A stretch of DNA of 64,000 nt, taken from Undaria pinnatifida. Taxonomy: Eukaryota; Sar; Phaeophyceae; Laminariales; Alariaceae. The notes beneath the pieces were generated by a model. That model worked only from the letters and a program-made list of their open reading frames with translations. It searched no databases and was not told where the DNA came from. Of the stretch, positions 52,900 through 63,362 are shown one piece after another (the stretch's first letter is position 1; each line of letters starts with the position of its first letter). The stretch spans positions 186,001 through 250,000 of the forward strand of contig JABAKD010000023.1 of the NCBI GenBank assembly GCA_012845835.1, given 5' to 3'. Both the position numbers and the translations under genes were made by a program.

Positions 52900-55800
52900 T
52901 TGCATCGTCCCCGCATGTAAATTTCCAAGACGCTTCATTGTTCTCAACGTATTGGTCTTCGCCGTCCTCGCTGGGGATACGACAATATATATGTGAGTGA
53001 CATTGCATGTGTTCGATCCTTGATCGGAAAATCTTGCCGTCAGTGGTTTATCACGTACAATCCCCATGTTATGTCCGACAAACTGACGAGATATGCCCAG
53101 AGAGCAACGGAAAGTAACACAAGATAGTTCACTAGTTCTTGCCGCAATGCATTTTTCGATGCCTTTGATAATACAGACATGATTCCTTTGTTCGTGGTGT
53201 GCGCCGACCCTACCTGCCATGAACAGATTGTACGCACAACGATGCATCTGGTTCGGATTCCCAAAGTCCGCATGTTTCCCTCAAGGGGTCACTCAGTGGG
53301 TACATATTTTCCCCATTAAATCACAGACTGTTACAACAACGAAGAAAGGCAAATTACAGAAAACGCGGCAAGAAAAATTTACGTCAATTGTATTTTTCGG
53401 GGATCCTACTGGGAAGAATATTTCAACACACTGCTGCAAGGACGAAAACAAGATCGTGACAAACGCAACAAGTGGACGATACGATATTACCTACGCCACG
53501 GCCAGCCATGCAACCTGAGCAGCAACTTACCCCTCTGAGCCACTGGCCCGTGTGAAACTGGCTGAATAATCAAAACAGCATGGAATAGCGCCGGTCTCTC
53601 CCAACTAGTATTGCCAACTTTGTAACGAACGGCAAACGGACCTGCTGAACCTACATCCGTTATTGGATTTATTGTTAGCAAGGTATGTTTTAAGATGACA
53701 CACACGCTACAGCGCGCAACCGACGCGACCGAAGCGGTAGGGTAACCACTACTACAGTAAGCATCGTTTTGAGTATTTCCGTGACGCATAAGACGCCTCT
53801 TTACCAGTGGATGTTGCATGGGCCGCCTGTGCAGCTGTTTCCGCAAAATTGGGCCTGGGGCACCACTGGTATCCACAGTGCGGCTGCCATGGTATTGTCC
53901 AATATTTTAATGTAAACCTGAAACGCATATATATTCCAAACTTGTTATAGGACGAATCAGGATATCATCAAAGATTTTATTTCAAAACCTGCACGGTTCG
54001 GTAGGGATACATAGTTTGAGCCCAACTGTTTTTGTAACCCCTAAGAAATTGATTAGAAAAATAACCACTTGTCGTCTTCGAACTGCGTCTGTGGTTGAAT
54101 GTCAAAATTACATATTGATTGTACACCTATCTCTCAGGAGTTTACACGGGGGTTCAGACAACACAGATTAGTTAGTGTTGAACGAATGGGGGAGATTTTG
54201 ACCACCTTTTGTGAGGATCTCTAAACCATAGGGGGGACGACACACAGGCTACCGGAGAGGTCCCCTTGTTTGCCTGAGGCTCTCAGCATGGAGGAGCGCT
54301 ATCCCAAACCCCAACACTGTGACAACAGTTGCATTGTGATACCATGCACAGGGTAACCACTTAGGCATGTAGTCTAGTCTCTACATAACATTTTTCGACA
54401 AAACAATTTACATTGCGAACGTGTAAAGCTAAGGAGCCCCATGACTCGGTAGCAATAGTATTAGTAGAAGTTCACAGTGGTCCCGCGATAGGACTCTTTC
54501 TGCCTTAGCCCAAAGTGTTTCTGGCCAGTTGAGCTACTCAAGGGAGGGATTACCGGTTAGTCCAATAAATACTAACGACTGTAATTTGTATATAGAACAC
54601 GGCATAGAAGCACGGTCGGGTTGCGGAAGCGAGATCCCACAAGGTAACAGTTCGGGTGGGGATGATGACGATGGTGATGATTATGATGATGGATCATGAC
54701 GATGATGGATGATTATATTGAGCTCCTCAAATAAGGAGCTTGAAAAGAATATACTGCATCCATACCAGTGTGGGATGTCTCTTCAGACAAACTGTGCCAC
54801 CGTTGCAATAGCATGCGTCCGAACCTAAAACGCAACATGCGTCATACGTCAATATCAAGGCTATGGCACAGTAACAGGTACCCCGTCTTTACCCACCGGA
54901 TCTGAGCCGTTGGCACGAGTGCCCCTGAACCTCACCAACACACGGTAGGCGATTATCTTGGCGCAGCGCACCCAGCCATCCCAGTGAAAGTCCACTTCGA
55001 AACATTACAGAATCACGAACGTCTAACACTCTAAAAGCAGCGCGATCTCTCGCGCCAGTGACCGCGAGCCACTGCACGTTTAGCCCGAAGAAAGACGCCC
55101 CCTTCCGTCATGTTGGTGTCAAGCGTCTATGGCAGTAGCAGCCAAACACACAGTTACACCGACGAATGCGAGCAACGTGTGTATCTCGGCCTGCATGCAA
55201 TCTTTTCCAATTTCTCATCTCTGGGGTTGGTTGGTTTTGCCGTCTTCGTCTACAATACAGCCGTTACTTCAGGCCACGAAACTCTCACTTTGTTGTTCTG
55301 CTCGTACTGATAGTTTTCGTCTGTCCCGCCTCCTAACCGGACACCTGTTCCGAGGAAGTCACTCGCATAGTTGTACCTGATTAGACACGCGCATGAGATT
55401 CAGCGCTGACAGCAAGAGCACAGGTGGACCAAGACTTGTCACAACAGCAACCATGTAAACCAGATCTTGGCCAGCGGCATTTTGTAAGCAATGACGGCTG
55501 TTGATGACGGGGCTTGCCGTACTGGCGTACCACTCGATTAATCTCGGCTTGACATTACGACCTGAGCGAAGCGATCAAGTGATTAAGCAGGATCAAGATT
55601 AGGGTCGAGACATAGGACACAAGATACGCTTCGATAGGTATCAGACTTGAGACTGAATGACACCACTTAGGTGACGATTCCATCAGAAAATGTCATTTAT
55701 AGAAATCTCTTCTGGAACGATGTATGTCCCAGGTCTACAAGCACATATTGATTACTAATCCTTTTTCAGGACGTGACTAACTTCGGCAAACGATGGGGAC

Positions 55801-55918
55801 ATTAGGGTTGTTGAAAGGCTACAACGCCGTTAAAATCGTATCTGTTTTCTCGCCTAACCAATTTAGCTATTGCTTCATGTGCTGTGATATACTGTATATA
55901 ACATAAAGTTATAGTTAG
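52900..55918. other. Unassigned DNA
   Basis: A 99-codon plus frame (53219-53518) and a 129-codon minus frame (53487-53876) show no domain. A reverse copy of the dispersed CGCAACCCGACC phrase lies at 54611-54640. No repeats of note otherwise. Confidence 0.4.
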
Positions 55919-56349
55919 TATAATTCGTAGTTTCCGCGCACAGACTGCCTAACATCACCCTGTTGACCCTGGTAGCTACACCGTAGTTGCAAGGGGAGTC
56001 GCCGACCTATATCCTTAATGAGGACACACAACCCGTAATACGCGCGACCGGACTATCACACACAGCTTGCAAAGATAAGTTTCGACAAAATTTGCGATCT
56101 CACAGCTGGAGTGTATTTCAATTTTTAAAATATAGTATAATATTTAAAATACACGCCAGCTGTGAGATCGAATATTTTGTCGAATCTCAACAACTTTGCA
56201 AGCTGTGTGTGATACTCCTATCGCGCGTATTGCGGGTTGTGTGTCCTCATTAAGGATATAGGTCGGCGACTCCCCTTACAACTACAGTGTAGCTATCAGG
56301 GTCAACAGGGAGATGTCAGGCAGTCTGTGCGCGGAAACTATATAACTCG
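55919..56349. mobile_element. 413-bp foldback element, Mutator-like, with 9-bp target duplication
   Basis: The element spans 55928-56340. Its two arms of about 200 bp are inverted copies of each other (about 90%), starting TAGTTTCCGCGCACAGACTG and ending with the complement. They meet at an A/T-rich centre (about 56129-56139). It is flanked by TATAATTCG (55919-55927) and TATAACTCG (56341-56349), a 9-bp direct repeat with one mismatch. Long inverted ends with 9-bp duplications are typical of Mutator-like elements. There is no coding capacity, so it is non-autonomous. Fragments of the family occur at 9520-9715, 28255-28390 and 56895-56990. Confidence 0.85.
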
Positions 56350-56627
56350 TTTCTGAGGGGGACAAAATCTGACAGCTGTGGAAGGAAATGCATCACTTTA
56401 TCAAGTGAATCCTGTAAGTCGAATAACCGGCGAAGGGAGGGCGGAGTGTTTAAGGACGTTAAAGCTTGAGTATGATTAGAAGGGGGGGCGAGAGGGGGGA
56501 AGGGGGGGAGGGACAGATGGGGAAGCTCAATTTGTGCGTGGAAATTATATATCCTTCTTGTGGGGGAAGGGGGGGGAGAATGTGGGGAGGGGAGGGGGGG
56601 GGGGGAAGGCTTTAGGTCCCATAGATG

Positions 56628-57235
56628 TAGGGGTTTGCTATATGCCTGGGTCTAGGTATAAGCGATGGTGCGGCTGGTGGGGAAGGAGGGGGCGTTGGGG
56701 GAAGGGGGTGCGGTGGGATATTGCAGCACCAGCATAGACGGCTCTAAAATGATAACGAGGTGATATTCAGCGCGTGGAAGTGTTTATTACTTTGGCGGAT
56801 TTCGATATTAGGAGAGGCGTTTGAGCAACAGAGAGCGAGGAAAAAAGACGAGGGGGGGGGGGGGGGGGGGAGTGTTTTCAAGAGGGTTACGTCACATGTA
56901 ATATCAAAATACACTCCAGCTATGACATCAAGGATTTGATCGAAACTCATCTTGGCAACATTGTGTGTGATACTCCGATCGCGCGTGTAAATCATATATT
57001 TAGGGGCTTGCTATACGCGCGGTGCTGCGTCTAGGCGATCGTGCGGGGTGTGGGGAAGGAGGGGGCGTTGGAGGGGGGGAGGGGGGATGAATGAAAGCTA
57101 CGTCATGGATGGCTAGAAAGATAATGACGTGATATCAATTGCGTAGAAGTGTTTATCACTCTGGCCGATTTCGATTATATGTGGGGCGTTTGAACGAACT
57201 GGCCGGGGAACAAAAGGAGGGGGGGGGGGGGGAAA
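56628..57235. repeat. Direct duplication of a ~240-bp G-rich unit
   Basis: Copy 1 (56628-56870) and copy 2 (57001-57235) share TTGCTATA, GTCTAGG, GGGGAAGGAGGGGGCGTTGG, GGAAGTGTTTAT/AGAAGTGTTTAT, GATTTCGAT, GGCGTTTGA and end in long G-runs (about 18 and 15). More G-runs precede copy 1 (56480-56610), so the plus strand has several G-quadruplex-capable stretches. Between the copies lies a foldback fragment. Confidence 0.85.
56895..56990. repeat. Inner-arm fragment of the foldback family
   Basis: AAAATACACTCCAGCTATGA, then GATTTGATCGAAACTCATCT and GTGTGTGATACTCC match one arm of the 55928-56340 element. Confidence 0.75.
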
Positions 57236-57396
57236 GAGGGCGGAGATGAGTTGGAGATACGGCATCGATGCCTATAAGGATACGGCATACCCGATTGCCT
57301 ACCTGACACGATTTGAAATCAAAAACACGTGCAAATGGACCAGTGCGCACGGGTTCAAGTAACACAAATACATAAGCACTGTTCTCCTGTCCTAAC

Positions 57397-58453
57397 CTGA
57401 AAGTGGTTTTGTCGCCTTTTGAGGCGAAACACCCCGAAAGCGGATCTTTCTGGATTGGCAAAGGTTGCCCTCGAATATGTTGCCGGCAGGGCCCTCCCTG
57501 ACGTCCACGCACTCGTTGCCGTGAGTCGCGATCGTGTTGTCGGCGATCACGTCGCCTTTACAATGATTCTCCCCGCAGGTGCTCCGCCGTGACGCACCCA
57601 AAGGGAGACGGAATTCCAAGCACAGATGAACGTCATTGGTATGTTCCGACTTTTCTGTCGAACTACAAAAATGTACCGTGTAGCGTTGAAAAATCTGTAC
57701 GATATGATGATTATTTGTGTACGTGGCAAATACACCGTTGGCGCCCGAGATCGCCCGGATGGCTTCGCAATGGGTTTCCATGGTTAACACGGATTGTATG
57801 ATTCACGTGTTAGGCGTATTTTGCGTTGACGCTTTAGACGTTTACGCTCATCATACTTCGGTTGCCATTTGTGGGTTCCAAGCGAAATATTCTGCCGACG
57901 CCATCGTGCATGTCGTATCAGGTATGCCACAGAAACGACTTTTCCTCGCCGGAACCGTCCTTGAGGACCTAGACGTGGAATCACTCGCGATGAGAAATGA
58001 AGACGTGAGTATGAGGGGTCCCATCATATATACTCCAGAGTGTAGACTACATAGAAAGCCCGTCATAAGTGAGGCGGTTTGACGTATATACATAGCAAAT
58101 TCGTGGACGCTGTACTGAACGAATTTCATTAAAACCCGTTGCTCGCCGACGAATAAATCTCGTCAATTAACAACCACACGAATCGTACCAACAGATGCAC
58201 AGTCATAGATTGTACGCTTCTGGCAACTTTGACAGTTTTCTTGCCTTGCGACGTGAATGAAGGTTTCCATCTTGTGCTACCTTTACAGTAGCACGCCCTT
58301 TGATTCACATGGGTAATGGACTTCCCGACGTACACCCCTTCACCGTTCTTCTCTTTGCCGGTCCCTTCAAAACCGTACACGCCACGGTGGTAAATCTCGT
58401 TTCCGGTAATCTCGGAGTTGACGACGAAATTTTTCAGGCGGAGACACTCGCCA
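57397..58453 (-). pseudogene. Parallel beta-helix (pectin-lyase-fold) protein, two exons, frameshifted
   Basis: Exon A (about 58453-58310) follows an acceptor (CCGGTAG) and reads GECLRLKNFVVNSEITGNEI, a GVYGFEG tract and NGEGVYVGKS, repeated short strands typical of right-handed beta-helix proteins. Exon B (about 57600-57397) reads RSTCGENHCKGDVIADNTIA, then HGNECVDVREG and NIFEGNLCQ. It then jumps one frame into KDPLSGCFASKGDKTTF and ends at a clear donor (CTTTCAG followed by GTTAGG, GT at 57395-57396). The intron would be about 700 bp. Secreted or membrane carbohydrate-active enzymes (polysaccharide lyases, mannuronan C5-epimerases) share this fold, but no catalytic residues were seen. The frameshift near 57450 means a pseudogene or a sequence error. 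Outer exons were not found. Confidence 0.6.
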
Positions 58454-59854
58454 CTACCGGACACAGGTCCATGCCGTGGCGTTGTTGTCGTCGTCGTATG
58501 GCGATCGGACGAAAACCAATACAGGTTGGTAACATTGGATGAACGGAAACTATGCAAATGTGGTATATTACAAGTGCGAATAGAGTGCGCACTCCATTTG
58601 CTTCAAGGTCCTGAGAAGAGTCCTTAACGCAATCGTAGTGGACCAATCGTATCGCTTCCCGACAAAGTTGTACCCTTCAGAAATGATATTCCCGATATAC
58701 CCCAACCCGGCGGCATCGCGTTTTGAACAATGCACTCCCCACTGTAAATGCTGTCGGTCATAGCGCTCCCCCCGGTGGGGCCTCAAATGTGGCAAAGCTT
58801 GGCGCATTGAGTAATATGACATCATGAAGGTAGCTGTCAAACGTTGCACCCATCAGAGCTTCAGACACTTTCCCTACACAGACCTCGATCAAGGTGTCGA
58901 TGAAAAGTGCTTTACAAAGGCGCGAGAATACAATGAGGACATGTATTCGACGACCAGGCATAATCTTCAGTTGCGAATGTGCCAACAACTCGTACGCGGA
59001 GCGGAGTTTGTGGTAAGTTTCCTGAAATATTAGAGTTGTCAATACCACAAAAAAGACCAGATCACTGCCGATTTACGTATTACCAACCGATGCCGCTTTG
59101 ACTTTGTTGAGCAAGTTCCGTCCTAGAGCAAACCATTGCCTTAGATACCTTGCGTAGAGAACACAACTCAAACACTGAACAAATCGGGTTGAAACGCATT
59201 TCCGGGCACGACAGGTTCGCCGACGTGACAGTTTATCAACTAAGAATGGCGGTTTGCCATACACAACTAATGACGATGCGTGGTATGTCCTACTTCACGC
59301 TCCTTGGTCCAGTAAAAACATGCACGAGTAGTGTTTGAAACCCGACCTGTTGAGTTGGTGAAAGGGGCTACACGCTCTACTACGGCCACCCGACAAACTC
59401 GGGGCGTTGGTCACTGATACCAGTTCCTCGAAATATGAGTTAATGTCAACATGACAATCATGTCATGGGCTTCATGCGCTTTGGTTCAATTTCAAAACAA
59501 TAAGCACTACTCCACAGCCTTCGCGAGGTGCGAAACGTTTCGGAAGACAGAGGTACGCCAGAAGGGCAACCGCGGTTGTTTTCAAACCAACCTACGCTAC
59601 GGTCGTATCAGCGGTGAGGAAAATGTATAGAATATGCTTCGCGGTGCATTAATTGCTCGATCAAGTGCAACTGGGGACATGTGCACAGCACGTGCAACTC
59701 ATAAGAGCGGTGTGAATAGCCTGTGAACGCAATGGTTGTGTGAAGGCTCTGTCTTCTATTCGAAGAGATGCAGAGGTAGCACCGAAGTTTCTGTTAAGAT
59801 CACTTGTGATAAGAAAGAAAAGGGATAGTTTGGAAAGGGCGCTTGAGGCCAAAG
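58454..59854. other. Unassigned DNA upstream of the beta-helix exons
   Basis: Minus frames around 58570-58850 contain strand-turn-like words (AAGLGYIGNIISEGYNFVGK) that could be further beta-helix sequence, but frame and splice sites are not convincing. No other gene was recognised. Confidence 0.35.
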
Positions 59855-59942
59855 AGAGAAGAAGAAGAAGAAGAAGAAGAAGAAGAAGAAGAAGAAGAAG
59901 AAGAAGAAGAAGAAGAAGAAGAAGAAGAAGAAGAAGAAGAGA
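59855..59942. repeat. (AGA)n microsatellite, about 28 perfect triplets
   Basis: An uninterrupted AGA/GAA run. It encodes poly-Arg on the plus strand and poly-Ser on the minus strand, which explains the two arginine- or serine-rich frames over it. Confidence 0.98.
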
Positions 59943-62165
59943 AAGCAGGGAAAGAAGGAAGAGTTGGGATAGTGAACATTGTGGGTTTCATCAGCACCTG
60001 ATCATCACGGAACAATGCCCGTAGTACGGTGGAATACCGGGACAACGGGACGACCTTAACATACTCTCCTTACAGTGTGTGAAATCCCATCCTTGTTTAA
60101 ACATTGCGCCATAACCTGAGTTAGTCTCCCAGATTGGTTACGCAGAGTCCATACTACTGGAGAATCAGCTTGCACGTGTAACCCGTAAACGCTGTCAATC
60201 AGAGTTGCCACTACGTCTCCGTCTCACCCGCAATTCTGCACTAGCATACCCTTCATGACGAAACCTTCCAAGGCGTCCTACCCACGCTCGGCGTCTCCGC
60301 CGACCACCACACACTTGTTGGTATACGAGCCGTAGTCGTCGAGGTCATCGGCTGCGCCTTGAACAGAGAACCCCTGCAAAAACGACAATCATTACGCATT
60401 AAAGAGTGCAACACGGTTCAGGTTGGGTCTATGTTGTCGGGCCTTGAGTTGCAGCTGTTCGTCGTTGTTCGTGTTGGTGGTGGAAACTGTGGTGAGGGCA
60501 TAGGTGTAGTGGTGGTAGCGGTGGTGGTCGTCGTACAAGGGCGTGTTGCCGTGGTTAGGCTCGTCGTGAGTAAGACGTCGACCACGTTGTTTAGTCAAAG
60601 GAGATACCTTTTCCTTACACTTTACTGTTGTGCGCTTACCGCGCGTATCCCAATACTGGTCTCCCCCACGCCCAGCAAATTCGGGACGTTGTTACGAATG
60701 ATTGTGAAATCTTTCACGAAATCTTTGTCGTGGTATCACACTCGGGTGATAGCCACAATTCCATGTTACATTGCCTACCAGTTAATGAACAGCCTGAAAC
60801 GAACACGAAGCGCGTGCAACCAGCCTATATCGACTTTCATGCAATATATTTCCATGCGAGTCCACGTGGAGGGAGGAAAAGGTTGAAGCCTTCTCCCTGC
60901 GAAACTCATACGGAGTATATTACTAAAAACACGCGCGTTCCTTTCGGAGTGGGGAGGACGATAACGAGCTTTCTGAGTAACCTTAAAGCTGATTTAGGTC
61001 TAGTGGTGGAGAAAATCACCGATTAAATGCGAAGATATTTGGTGGTATACGCACATACAAAGACTATATGTATACCAGCAGTACAGCCGGTACAGCGTGC
61101 GGAATGTATGAAACGTAGCGGCTCTGTGAGTAATTGGCTTTCTCCGATCACAAAATCCGAGCAAAGAGCGACGTCGACATGAACTACATACTGTAGCACT
61201 CTAAGCGTCGACTATTGACAGAGATAAACCCAAACAAGCACAAGCGTACTAGGCTGAGGCTCACATGCCTTTTTGATCTTCGGCAGGCGCTACGCTATAT
61301 TTTTTTTCTTTGCCCGACTCTGACGACTAAGCAACCCTCTATTGATAGTGATTGTGATATGCTACCTCATGCCACCCCGGCAAGGGCGCACAAAAATCAA
61401 AATCGACACTTACGTACCAAAACGTTTTTTCCGCCCTTCCAGAGGCGGGGGAGGGTACGAAGACCCTACCCCCTCCCCATTACGCCTCAAAATATCCTAT
61501 GCAAACAACCCCATACTAAATGCTTTAAAATAAAGGGGCAGGGGGGTACTAGAGAGCAGACACGCAGCCCCCTGGTCGCGCAGCAGCAGCTTGCGCACCA
61601 GCTACGCACAACGAAGAGCAACGGAGAAAAAAGGACAGAGCAAGAGCGAGTGGTCACAATGAGCACAGCTTCCACGGTGAAGGGACCCGTCCTTCGACAA
61701 GACAGCTTGGCTACAAAGCGTCTGCGGAAAGCCAGCCGATGGCGGGGACTTCATCTGCTGCTGCGGGGCCAACTTCGGTGACGGTTCAGGAATGGACGAG
61801 GGGCAGGCCATTGAGCATGAGTGTCAGGCACAGCATAGAGATTGAGTGGAGAGGCATAAGGGCTGTCGTGTGATATTGGAACGTATCGTGTACCTTACAG
61901 CAGCAGCAGCAGCGGCGAGCACTGGAAAGACAAAACACTTGTTTATCATATGTAAAAGTGCTCACCATCGAGCAGTGTGTGTGTCGTGCTGCCTCCCCTC
62001 CAATGACTGACAACATCAGCAGTAGCAGAAGCCTAGCCTTGGCCGTGGCCGCATGATCAAAATTGCCAAAAGAAACACGCACGAAATGCGAACCAACTAA
62101 GTTACTCCGCGTCCCTATTGGTCCCTGCACGCCTTTCGCATGCGCGCAGAGCACTTTTGCCTATC
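59943..62165. other. Unassigned DNA with one possible ORF
   Basis: A 132-codon plus frame (60628-61026) has ordinary composition (DVVTNDCEIFHEIFVVVSHS, then RVPFGVGRTITSFLSNL) but no recognised family. A 188-codon frame (61215-61781) is mostly basic low-complexity; only its end from an ATG at 61660 looks protein-like. Neither is supported as a gene. Confidence 0.35.
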
Positions 62166-62297
62166 GGAAAAATCGCCGCGAAGACCAGCAGCGGCAACTG
62201 GGTGTGCAAGAAGTGCAAGAGCGATTTCGCACACAATATAGAGCAACTGAGCCGGACCCACGTGGAGACTCACGAACAGTCGCTTCAACACAAGTGA
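62166..62297 (+). CDS. Orphan zinc-finger exon (C2H2/BED-like), terminal
   Basis: A 43-codon frame ends at TGA 62295-62297 and reads SGNWVCKKCKSDFAHNIEQL, then RTHVETH: Cys-X2-Cys, an aromatic/hydrophobic spacer, His-X3-His. The spacer and the Trp before the first Cys resemble BED-type fingers of transposases and their domesticated relatives. An AG following CATGCGCGC (about 62148) could be its acceptor; no upstream exon was identified. The next frame over has no domain. Confidence 0.4.
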   Translation, partial: GKIAAKTSSGNWVCKKCKSDFAHNIEQLSRTHVETHEQSLQHK

Positions 62298-62440
62298 GGA
62301 CTTGTGAGTACAGCAGGTGTTGCATTCGCTAGCACAAGCAGTTTCGATTAAAAGATGGGAGACGTCAGATGTGAGTACGATCGACTGAATGGTTTAAACT
62401 CAACTTTGCAACCTGCGTGGTACATGAGATCTATGTTTCA

Positions 62441-62682
62441 TTTATTGTATATCTCTCGAATTGCATTGTCATTATCGTTTCCTGAGTCGTGGGAGAGAGA
62501 GGTTCGTCCCCTCGGCCAGATACCTGTATCGCAGCTTCCTGCGATACCCTGAGTATCTCGACCACCCTATTTTACTGTCTCTCTCCCTACTATGATACCG
62601 GCCGGGTTCCTAACTAGTACGGCCTACAGTTGTCTCGGATGACCAAGCCTCCGAATGGTACGGTACCATTCGACTCCTCCAA
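62441..62682. repeat. 242-bp direct repeat, copy 2 (B2)
   Basis: Identical to 63081-63322 at exactly 640-bp offset except for one G/C difference (GGTTCGTCC versus GGTTCCTCC). It begins TTTATTGTATATCTCTCG and ends CCATTCGACTCCTCCAA. The near identity implies recent synthesis or gene conversion. Confidence 0.97.
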
Positions 62683-63080
62683 TCTAACTCAAGTAAACCA
62701 TAACGGAAAGTAAATAAAACATCCATAACCCCAGCTACTCTTGCCTCCCCCCCCCCCCCTTCGAAAGAAAAAAATGGGAGGGTGGGGCGGCAGAAAAGAA
62801 GGCACAAATACCTGGCTTGGATGGCCAAACCAGCGACTACCTCACGTCTGCCCGTGCTCGTCACAGGACCTCGTGCTTGCTCGTGCCCGACGTGGGGATG
62901 CTGACCTACACGCGATGCCTTTCTCGAAAGGACTGCGTGCAGGCCCTTCCATCCCCAAAACCAAACTTGCTCTATCCCAGTTCCCGATACAGACATGCCT
63001 CGGTATGTCTCCAATAAACCCTGCTTTGTCCGTTACTTCGTTTGCGGAGGCCGTTACTTCGTCTACGGACAAAACTACCC

Positions 63081-63322
63081 TTTATTGTATATCTCTCGAA
63101 TTGCATTGTCATTATCGTTTCCTGAGTCGTGGGAGAGAGAGGTTCCTCCCCTCGGCCAGATACCTGTATCGCAGCTTCCTGCGATACCCTGAGTATCTCG
63201 ACCACCCTATTTTACTGTCTCTCTCCCTACTATGATACCGGCCGGGTTCCTAACTAGTACGGCCTACAGTTGTCTCGGATGACCAAGCCTCCGAATGGTA
63301 CGGTACCATTCGACTCCTCCAA
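63081..63322. repeat. 242-bp direct repeat, copy 1 (B1)
   Basis: Partner of 62441-62682. It lies 40 bp from the stop codon of the tyrosine recombinase. Confidence 0.97.
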
Positions 63323-63362
63323 CACCGAGGTAATGTGAGACTACTGTTTCCCGTACTCTTAG

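Noticed and set aside
57717-58082. 121-codon plus frame of normal composition
   Set aside because: It lies within the likely intron and exon B of the minus-strand beta-helix gene and has no recognised domain. Chance cannot be excluded.
59740-60045. Poly-Arg (plus) and poly-Ser (minus) frames
   Set aside because: Both are translations of the AGA microsatellite.
62441-63322. Interpretation of the 242-bp direct repeats as LTRs of a tiny retrotransposon
   Set aside because: They lack TG...CA ends, and the 398 bp between them has no primer-binding or polypurine features. The position next to a tyrosine recombinase fits split direct repeats better.
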